A DNA stretch of 64,000 nt from Zygnema cylindricum (Eukaryota > Streptophyta > Zygnematophyceae > Zygnematales > Zygnemataceae): positions 26,102 to 90,101 of the forward strand of contig JBBHKE010001635.1 in assembly GCA_037447655.1 (NCBI GenBank), given 5' to 3'. The notes below the pieces were generated by a model. The model did no database searches and had not been told where the DNA came from. It saw only the letters and a list, made by a program, of their open reading frames with translations. Shown here piece after piece: positions 55,982 through 64,000 of this stretch. The position numbers and the translations under genes were made by a program. Every line of letters starts with the position of its first letter. Position 1 is the stretch's first letter.

Positions 55982-58900
55982 TCAATAAATTCCAGGAATA
56001 ACTTTATAAGGGACTTTTTTGCAATACATGTCCCAATATTTTCCATACCTGTCCGGAATCATAAAGAAAAAAAAGGGAAAAGCAAAAATATGTTAGCAAG
56101 TACCAACAAAAAGGATAGAATTGAAGTAAAAAAAAAAAAGTTTTGCACCCTTTATGAAAATTGGAAAAAATTTCAGAGTACCATTATTTTATTTGTTATA
56201 TGTATATGCCTTAAGTATATATATATGTATATGTCTATGCATATATATTGATGCGTACATATAGAATACATATAGAATATGTATATCATTTTTATCTTAC
56301 TTTTTTCGGCATCTTTCATCGTCGCGAATTGCTCGGTCCATCAAAAGAATTGTGAGATAGAAAACATAAAAATATTGGAGACCCTGATATACACACACAA
56401 AAAAAAGGGAGAATGTTTAGGAAAGAAAATATTAAAATTTTGAAGGTCGTGTGAAAAAAATGTGGAAAAAAAAAACAGAAACCATAAAAAAATGAAGGAA
56501 TAAATGAAAGACAAAGAGATAACCCACGAAAAAAAAAATTAAAAACAACAATTGGTTTGAATCAAGCCAAATGTCCAGGCAGAATCCAAAAAAAATCACT
56601 ACATACAAAGAAAGACAAACAAAATAACCCAATGAAAAAAATGAGGAGTTTTACTTGATAAAATGGGTTTATTTTTTTTTTCTTGTTTATTTATTTATTC
56701 ATTTTTCGTTTTTTTCCCTTTCTTGACTTTGTTTTTGTTTTTTGATTTACTTCCTTTTTTTTGTCTCACATTTTCAAAAAGTCCGGGAAGCGTCCAAAAA
56801 GCGTAAAATTTCCGGACATAGTGGAAATGAGATAGACCCTGAAAAAATAATAATAAACTCAATAATAGATGAATAAAGAACATCCGTCAGGAAAAAAAAA
56901 AACATAAAACAGAACTCCGCGTGGAGATAAAGAAAAACGCTTTGTCGAAAAAAAAAAAAAAAAAAAAAAAAATAAAAAAAAAAAAAAAAAAAAAATAAAA
57001 AAACCTGGGTTTAATCTCGAAACATTTCGACTTCCGTCGTCATCGCCCAAAAATTCTTCTCTGTGCATTTGATTATTAATATATACATAAAAAAAGGAAG
57101 ACAAAATAAAGATTTGTTTACCTATGATAAAAAAAAAAAAAAAAAAAAAAAAAAAAGAATCACGAACTAAAAAGTACAAAAATACAAAAAATGAAAAAAA
57201 CTTACAAAAAAAAACGTTTATCAAAAAAGCTTACCATCCTGAAACAAGAAGGAGAGAAGATTTTTTCTCTCCCTTTTCTGTCACATATTGGGCTTCAATC
57301 TGTCACATAACACCCTCCATTGTTAACGCGACAACACAACTATAACTACACATCCAACTACCCTCTCCTATGTCTCGTCTCTCTCCTCCCTCTCGTCTCT
57401 CTTTCTACTCTCTCCTCCCTCATCTCTCTCCACTTTCTCCTATTTCTCCTACTTCCTCTCTTCCCTCTCACTCCTCTTTCTCGCCCCTCTCCTCTCTCTC
57501 TCGACTCTCGTCTCGCTCCTCTCTCTCCTCTCCTCTCTCCCCCTCTCTCCTCTCTCGCCTCTCCCTTCTCCTCACTCCTCCCCACTCTTTTATCTCTTCT
57601 CTTCCCTCCTCTCTCCTCCCTCTCCTTTCTCTCCTCTCCACTATTCTCTCGCCCCTCTCTCCTCCCTCTCTCGACTCTCTTCTCGCTCCTCCCTCCTGCC
57701 CACTATCTCCACTCTCCTCTCTCTCCTATTTCTCATCTCTCTCCACGCTTTCCTCCCTCTCCTCTCTCTCCTCTCTATCATTTCTCTCCACTCCAATCTC
57801 TCGTCTCTCCCCTCTACTCTCTCACACTCTCTCATTCTCTCCTCTGTCCTCTCTCTCATCTTTCTCCTCTCTCCCCTCTCTCTCCTATCTTCTTTCTCCT
57901 CTATTCTCTTCTCTCTCCTCTCTCTCCTCTATCTCTCATCTGTCCTCTCTTCTTTCTCCTCTCTCCTCTGCTCTCTCCTCTCTCTCGACTCTCCTCTCTC
58001 CCCTTCTCTCTTCCCTCGCCTCTCCCCTCTCTCCTCCCCACTCTCTCCCCTCCTCTCTTCTATCTCTTCTTTCTCATCTCTCATCTCCCTCCTCTCTCCT
58101 CCCTCCTCTCTCTCCACTTTCTCCTTTCCTCTCTCCTCTCGCCCCTCTCCTCTCCCTCTCTACTCTCTTATCGCTCCTCTCTTCTCTCCTCTCTCTCCCC
58201 CTCAATCCTCTCGCGCCTCTCCCTTCACCCCTCTCCTCCCCACTCTATCTCTTCTCTTCTCTCTCCCTCTATCCTTTTTCTCTCCTTTCTCTCCTCTCCA
58301 CTCTCCTCCGGCCCCTCTCTACTCCCTCTCTCGACTCTCTTCTCGCTCCTCTCTCCTCCCCACTCTCCTCTATCCCCCTCTCTCCTCTCCCGCCTCCTCC
58401 TCCTCCCTCTCCCCACTCTTTCCAGTCTTCACTTTCTCCTAATTCTCATCTCCCTCCCTTTCCTCCCTCTCCTCTCTCTCCTCTCTCTCATTTCTCTCAA
58501 CTCATATCTCTTGTCTCTCTCCTCTACTCTCTCTCTCTCATTCTCTCCTCTATACTCTCCCTCAACTTTCTCCCCTCTCCCCACTCTCTCCTCTCCTCTT
58601 TCTCCTCTATTCTCTTCTCCCTCTAGTCTTTCTCCTCTCTCCAATCGTCTCTCCTCCCTCTCAACTCTCCTCTCTCCTCTATCCTCTCTTCTCTCTTCTC
58701 TCTTCTCTCTTCTCTCTTCTCTCTTCTCTCTTCTCTCTTCTCTCTTCTCCCTTCTCCCTTCTCCCTTCTCCCTTCTCCCTTCTCCCTTCTCCCTTCTCCC
58801 TTCTCCCTTCTCCCTCCCTTCTCCCTCCCTCCCTTCTCCCTCCCTCCCTTCTCCCTCCCTCCCTTCTCCCTCCCTCAATTCTCTCTCCCTCCCTTACTCT

Positions 58901-61074
58901 CTTATCGCTCCTCTCTTCTCTCCTCTCTCTCCCCCTCATCCCTCTCGCGCCTCTCCCTTCACCCCTCTCCTCCCCACTCTATCTCTTCTCTTCTCTCTCC
59001 CTCTATCCTTTTTTCTCTCCTTTCTCTCCTCTCCACTCTCCTCCGGCCCCTCTCTACTCCCTCTCTCGACTCTCTTCTCGCTCCTCTCTCCTCCCCACTC
59101 TCCTCTATCCCCCTCTCTCCTCTCCCGCCTCCTCCTCCTCCCTCTCCCCACTCTTTCCAGTCTTCACTTTCTCCTAATTCTCATCTCCCTCCCTTTCCTC
59201 CCTCTCCTCTCTCTCCTCTCTCTCATTTCTCTCAACTCCTATCTCTTGTCTCTCTCCTCTACTCTCTCTCTCTCATTCTCTCCTCTATACTCTCCCTCAA
59301 CTTTCTCCCCTCTCCCCACTCTCTCCTCTCCTCTTTCTCCTCTATTCTCTTCTCCCTCTAGTCTTTCTCCTCTATCTCTCCTCTGCCCTCTCTTCTTTCT
59401 CCTCTCTCCAATCGTCTCTCCTCCCTCTCAACTCTCCTCTCTCCTCTATCCTCTCTTCTCTCTTCTCTCTTCTCTCTTCTCTCTTCTCTCTTCTCTCTTC
59501 TCTCTTCTCTCTTCTCCCTTCTCCCTTCTCCCTTCTCCCTTCTCCCTTCTCCCTTCTCCCTTCTCCCTTCTCCCTTCTCCCTCCCTTCTCCCTCCCTCCC
59601 TTCTCCCTCCCTCCCTTCTCCCTCCCTCCCTTCTCCCTCCCTCAATTCTCTCTCCCTCCCTTCTCTCTCCCTCCCTTCTCCCTCCCTCCCTTCTCCCTCC
59701 CTCCCGTCTCCCTCCCTCCCCGTCTCCCTCCCTCCCGTCTCCCCACCCTCCCGTCTCCCTCCCTCCCGTCTCCCTCCCTCCCGTCTCCCTCCCTCCCATC
59801 TCCCTCCCTCCCGTCTCCCTCCCTCCCGTCTCCCTCCCTCCCGTCTCCCTCCCTCCCATCTCCCTCCCTCCCGTCTCCCTCCCTCCCGTCTCCCTCCCTC
59901 CCTCCCTCCCTCCCTCCCTCCCTCCCTCCCTCCCTCCCTCCCTCCCTCCCTCCCTCCCTCCCTCCCTCCCTCCCTCCCTCCAATATCTCCTCTTTCTCCT
60001 ATTTCCTCCACTCTCCACCCTCTCCTCCCCACCCTCTCCACCCCAATCTCCTCTCTCTTCTCTCTTCTTTCTCCTCTTTCTCATCTCTCTCTTCTCTCTC
60101 ACTCTCCTATCTCACCACACTCCTATCTCTCGTCTCTCTCCCTTACTCTACTCTCTATGTCTCTCCTCTCTCCTCTCACTCATGTTTCTACTCTCTCCCC
60201 TCTCTCTCCTCTCTGGCCCCTCTCCTCTCCTCTTTTTCCTCTCTCTCTCTTCTCTCCTCTTTCTCCTCTCTCTCGCCACTGTCCTCTCTGCTTTCTCCTC
60301 TCTCCTCTCTCATCTCTCCCCCACTCTCCTCTCTCGCCTATCCTCTCCCTCTCCTTCCCACGTTCTCCACTTCTCTCTCCCTACTCTCCTATCTCTCCAC
60401 TCTCCTATCTCTTGTCTCTCTCCTCGCTCTCTCTTTCTCTCTCCTCTCTCATCTATCTCCTCTTTCTCCTATTTCCTCCCCTCTCCTATTTCTCCTCTCA
60501 CTCCTCTCACCTCTCTTTTCTCTCTCTTTGCTCTCTCCCCTCTCCTCTCTCTCCCTCCCTCTCCTCCCTCTCTCTCCTCCCTCCTCCCTTTCCCTCCCCC
60601 GTCCCCCCTCCCCATCACCCTCTCTCTTTCTCCCTCTCCCCTCCTCTCTCCCTCCCTCCCTCACTACCTCAATCCCCTCTCCAATATATATAATAACAAC
60701 GAAAAAGCAAATACAAAAAAAAAAAAAAACAAAGAAAAAATACCCAAAAAAAAAAATACCCCCCCAAAAAAAAGGCAAGGAAAAAAAAAAAAACCTTCAC
60801 TGGGGGTCTCCCCCAAATTTGACATTTTCCTCTCCTTTCCTCCCCCCTCTCTCCCCTCCCCCTCCCCTTTCCCTCCCTCCCTCTCCAACATATATACTAA
60901 TAATAACGCAAAAAAAATAAAAAATAAATAAATAAACAACAATAATAACAATAATAATAAAAAAAAAATTAAGCACCTTTACTGGAGGTCTCCCCCAAAT
61001 TAAACCTTTTCTCTCCTTCCCTCACCCCGCTCTCTCCCTCTTCAACATATATACTAACAATAACGAAAATAAAT

Positions 61075-61113
<39 letters not shown>

Positions 61114-63548
61114 AGATCCTTACCTCGATCGTGCATAATATCCATGGTATTCCAGTACCCATCCTCCCACCAGAAGAATTTGGTGACGTAGACGAGCATG
61201 AGTCCCACACTCACCAGCATGGAATCAGAAACCGCTCCGTTTAATTGGTACTGCAAAACCGTTTAAACCGTTTTGAAACCCGTTAAAACCGTTTAATTGA
61301 TACTGGTATATGGTTTAAACTATTTTTACTTGTGCTGTGAAACTGTTTAAAACCATTAACTGATAATGAAAATCCGTTTTCAGCCGTTTAAACGCTTTAA
61401 TTGGTACTGCAAAACCATTTAAAACGGTATAATTGGTAATCAAAAACCCTGTAAAGGAAGTTTGGCATTTCTCTGTTTAATTGGTAATGCAAAAAGACAG
61501 AAAATATCGTATACAAATATCGTATATATAAACTTCGTGGTTTATATTAGTGTTATTGCTAATAATTCAGTTCCAAACGACATGAATGATTGTGAACCAT
61601 TTATTTATAGCGTATGGAATTATGCGGTACACATCGATTATTGCTGGTTATTACTGTGGCAATTATCCCTACCCTGGACATCATCCCAAATCAATAATTT
61701 GTAGAAGTTCCCTTTCCTCCGTTTTTCCCCGTTTTAACCCTGGTTTTTCTACTTCTCCAACCATTTTTCCCCCCGCTCTTTTCCCTACGTTTCTCCCGTT
61801 TTTCTCTCATATTTAATCCCATTAATACCCCATATTTTACCTGTTTAAAGGCATAAATGACAGGTGGAGGACCCAGGACATCATCCCAAATCATCAAATT
61901 GTCGTAGTTCCCATTTCCCCGTTTTTTCCAACCATTTTTCCCTGTTTCCTCCCCTCCCCCCTATTTTCCTGATGTCTCCCTCGTTTTTCTCCCATTTTTA
62001 ATACCATTTATACCCCATTATACCCCATATTTTACCTGTTTAATGGCATAAGTGATGGGGAGGAGGGCCCAGGACATCATCCCAAATCGACAATTTGTAA
62101 AAGTTTTGATGTCAAAATATTTTCCGATTCGAGGATACAATTCCATTCCCTGAAAACTCAAAAAAAAAATTGAAAACCCCAAAAACAAATTTGAAAACAC
62201 CAAAAACAAATTTGAAAACGCCAAATTCGAATTTAAAAAAATCCAAAAATCTCAAAATATCTCAAAATTTGTAAAAATTGAAAAAGTGAGAACAACCGAC
62301 CCAAAAATAAAATGAAAAAAAACTGAAAAAAAAAAAAAAACATACCCAGAAAAAGTCTTGAATAATACTCCCAGAGGAGCCCCAGTCGTCGGACGAGGGG
62401 GCAACCCATCCCTACAAAATAAATAAAAAGAAAAAAAAAAAAATGTCAATACTTTAAAATGAGAAAAAAAAAAAAAAAACTATTTCAGTAGACTCCCTGA
62501 ATGCAAAAAAAAATTAAAGAAAAGAGAAAAAACAATCCAAATTTGATTTCAATGGCAAAGTCCAAAAAGTCAAAAGTTGATTTTGTGTCTACCTCTCTCC
62601 CTCTCTCCCTCTCCCTCTCTCCCTTTCCGCATTCCCTCCCTCTATCTCGTCCTCTCATGCCCTCTCTTTCCCCCTCTCTGAGAGAGAGAAGAAGAAGAGG
62701 GAGAGGAGGAGGCAAGAAAAACAAGAGAGAGAGAAGACGAACGAGAGGGAGAGAGAAGAAGGTGAGGGAGGAGAGGGGAACTCACTTTAACGTAGATAAG
62801 GCTACAGAATACAAGGGCGGCAAAAAGAAGAGCTTTCGGGAAAAGGAGAGAGAGCGAAAAGAAGGAGAGAGAGAAAAGAGGAGACATGAAGAAAGAGAGG
62901 GAGAAAGAAGACAAGGAAGAGGGAGAGAAAAGAAGGAGAGGGAGAGGGAGAGGGAGGAGAGGAAAACTCACTTTAATATAGAGAAGGATACAGAATATAA
63001 AGGCGGCAATAATAAGAGCTTGAAATATTTCTCCGAGATGATCGTAAACAAGTCCGGGATCAAACCATCCTAACCTAATCCACCACAAAAAGACAAAATA
63101 AGAAAAGGACAAAAAAAGAAAAGAAAAAATGGACAAGACAAAAGAAATAGACAGAAAAGGACAGAAAAAGACACAAGAAAAGGACAAAAAGGGAAAAAAG
63201 ACAAAAAAGGAAAAAAGAGACATCAGGAAAGACAAAAAGAAAAGACAAAACAAGACACAAAATGATAAGACAAAAAAGGAAAATGACAAAATATGAAAAA
63301 GACAGTAATAAAAGACAGAAAAACAACAAAAAACAATTTAAACACATGAACCAAAAAAAAACAAAACAAGAAAAAGGAAAAAAAGAAAAAAGAGAGCGAG
63401 AGAGACAAAGAGACAAAAAAAAATACTGAGAGTTTGTAGGTTTTAGAAAGATTTTGGGGTTCAGGTCTAGGCTTATTACTAGGGGAAGGGTTTCAAAATT
63501 CTGGTTGAGAGGATTTTGTTTCTCTCTCCTCTATCTTCTCGCCTCTAC

Positions 63549-63599
<51 letters not shown>

Positions 63600-64000
63600 C
63601 TCTATCCTCTATCCTCTCTCCTCTCTCTCCTCTCCTCTCTCTCCACTCCCCTCTCCCCTCTCCCCTCTCCTCTCTCCCCTTTCCTCTCCCCTTTCCCCTC
63701 CTCCCTCCTCTCTCCTCTCCTCTCTATCTCCTCTCCTATCTCCTCTCCTCTCCTCTCTCCTCCCTCTCGCCTCTCTCATCTCTTCTCTCCTCTCTCCTCC
63801 CTCCTCTCTCCTCTTCTTGCCTCTCGCCTCTCTCCTCTCCACTCTTCTCTCTCAACTCTCATCTCTCCTCTCTTCTCTCCTCTCATCTCCTCTCTCCTCT
63901 CTCTCCTCTCTTCTTTCCATCCCTCTCCTTTCTCCTCTCCCCTCTCCCCTCTTCCTCTCCTGTCTCCTCTCTCCCCTCTATCTCTCCTCTCTCCTCTCCT
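55982..64000 (-). CDS. DWF5: Sterol delta-7 reductase (7-dehydrocholesterol reductase, DWF5-type), 3' portion, irregular
   Basis: ER-membrane enzyme reducing the C7-C8 double bond of sterols, needed for phytosterols and brassinosteroids in plants. Recognised minus-strand exons: 62972-63074 (LGWFDPGLVYDH), 62346-62411 (GWVAPSSDDWGSSGSIIQDF), 62036-62149 (GMELYPRIGKYFDIK, TNCRFGMMSWALL), 61124-61250 (VYVTKFFWWEDGYWNTMDI), a short IWGRPPVK exon (60795-60830 or 60977-61010), 57235-57299 (IEAQYVTEKGEKKSSLLLVS), 56770-56838 (GLSHFHYV), 56301-56383 (YFYVFYLTILLMDRAIRDD) and 55982-56048 (YGKYWDMYCKKV...PGIY, stop). The N-terminus lies beyond the right edge. Oddities: the segment expected after MHDRG (a tryptophan-rich membrane stretch of about 60 residues) is not found, the 57235/56838 junction is one base out of frame, and exon edges are duplicated in the introns. 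It may be a working gene with assembly faults, or a pseudogene. Confidence 0.8.
58160..59640 (+). repeat. Tandem duplication of ~735-bp pyrimidine unit
   Basis: The stretch beginning TCTTATCGCTCCTCTCTTCT recurs about 735 bp later, with rare words such as CTCGCGCCTCTCCCTTCACC and CTCCGGCCCCTCTCTACTCC in the same order in both copies. Near-identity indicates a recent duplication or assembly expansion. Confidence 0.85.
59660..59985 (+). repeat. GTCTCCCTCCCTCCC minisatellite passing into (CCCT)n
   Basis: About 15 units of GTCTCCCTCCCTCCC, with occasional ATCTCC variants, then a pure CCCT run of roughly 90 bp. The complementary strand is G-rich with regular GGG runs. Confidence 0.9.
60795..61010 (-). 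repeat. Twin copies of the DWF5 IWGRPPVK exon
   Basis: Minus-strand IWGRPPVK followed by GT occurs twice, about 182 bp apart: GKCQIWGRPPVK at 60795-60830 and KGLIWGRPPVK at 60977-61010. Each is preceded by purine-rich sequence and a copy of an ATATACT/AATAACG stretch. The first better matches the family consensus GKC-x-WGR. Confidence 0.7.
61079..61114 (+). repeat. (GA)n microsatellite
   Basis: (AGAG)n with a terminal G run, immediately inside the donor of the 61124-61250 exon. Confidence 0.85.
61244..61490 (-). repeat. Repeated copies of a DWF5 exon acceptor edge
   Basis: TTAATTGGTACTGCAAAACC, the 5' edge of the 61124-61250 exon with its acceptor, recurs at about 61397 and, degenerate, at 61293 and 61470, inside the upstream intron among TTTAAACCGTTT words. 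Confidence 0.7.
61660..62110 (-). repeat. Three tandem copies of a DWF5 exon donor edge
   Basis: The 3' part of exon 62036-62149 plus its donor and adjacent intron is repeated. GGACATCATCCCAAATC occurs at about 61676, 61877 and 62072. The middle copy (61836-61925) keeps the donor and part of the coding frame (GTAAAATATGG; YAFKQ against YAIKQ). The unit is about 200 bp. Confidence 0.8.
62786..62836 (-). repeat. Second copy of a DWF5 exon donor edge
   Basis: Minus-strand ALLFAALVFCSLIYVK/GTGAGT mirrors ALIIAAFIFCILLYIK/GTGAGT of exon 62972-63074, 186 bp downstream on the transcript. It is in the same frame, with GA-rich + strand (CT in the transcript) between them. Confidence 0.8.
63520..64000 (+). 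repeat. CT-rich tract at the right edge
   Basis: CTCTCTCC/TCTCCTCTCC pyrimidine tract, probably in an upstream intron of the DWF5-like gene, running off the window. Confidence 0.85.

Larger units (their letters stand above)
57360..60690 (+). repeat. Giant 3.3-kb CT-rich homopyrimidine tract in a DWF5 intron
   Basis: Nearly uninterrupted CTCTCC/TTCTCC pyrimidine sequence, GA-rich in the transcript. It contains a tandem duplication of about 730-740 bp, a TTCTC/TTCTCCC array and a CCCTCC minisatellite. It leaves every frame on both strands open. It separates the IWGRPPVK and IEAQYVTEKGEK exons. Confidence 0.95.

Noticed and set aside
57320-60931. 1203-codon open frame on the + strand
   Set aside because: It is open only because pyrimidine sequence contains no stop codons. 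The product is pure Ser/Leu/Pro low complexity, and the opposite strand and other frames are also open. It lies in an intron of the minus-strand reductase gene.
62642-63289. 215-codon minus-strand frame
   Set aside because: It contains one real exon of the reductase and a duplicated exon edge, but they are joined by intron CT repeat. It is not a single coding exon.

Overview
The window is nuclear DNA from a green-lineage (Viridiplantae) eukaryote. It contains photosystem I subunit N with a bipartite plastid/thylakoid presequence, plastid-type lumazine synthase, two organellar mTERF-like genes, a sterol delta-7 reductase of the plant DWF5 type, a STIG1-like secreted cysteine-rich protein and a 12-exon RFC4. 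Long GT-AG introns, very long homopurine/homopyrimidine tracts and many DNA transposons suggest a large, repeat-rich genome. A streptophyte alga such as a charophyte is my best guess, but this is inference.

Layout. 1-0.6 kb: 5' part of an mTERF-like gene (- strand, cut by the window edge). 3.3-4.0 kb: decayed last two exons of an RFC4 copy. 4.6-5.9 kb: intact mTERF-like paralogue (-). 6.2-9.7 kb: nested DNA transposons. 10.8-19.0 kb: lumazine synthase (-). 22.1-31.4 kb: complete RFC4 (-). 33-35 kb: two hAT-like elements and a MITE. 37.6-38.8 kb: STIG1-like gene (-). 40.4-42.2 kb: more hAT-like elements and a long foldback hairpin. 42.3-50.2 kb: decayed Ty1/copia retrotransposon with three copies of an LTR-like unit. 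50.4-51.0 kb: hAT-like element. 52.1-53.6 kb: PSAN (+). 56-64 kb: 3' portion of a DWF5-like gene (-) that runs off the right edge.

The genes serve separate housekeeping roles: organelle gene expression, riboflavin synthesis, DNA replication, photosystem I, sterol synthesis and a secreted peptide. No operon-like linkage is implied.

Three structural themes stand out. First, exon edges (exon end, splice site and nearby intron) are repeated in tandem inside neighbouring introns of the DWF5-like and STIG1-like genes, and at the 5' end of one mTERF gene. Second, coding pieces are missing or out of frame where exons meet long CT/GA tracts (lumazine synthase, DWF5-like). Third, CT-rich sequence directly encodes the Leu/Ser/Pro-rich targeting peptides of the STIG1-like and mTERF genes. 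At least eight hAT-like elements can be delimited; seven have exact 8-bp target duplications and one has a single mismatch.
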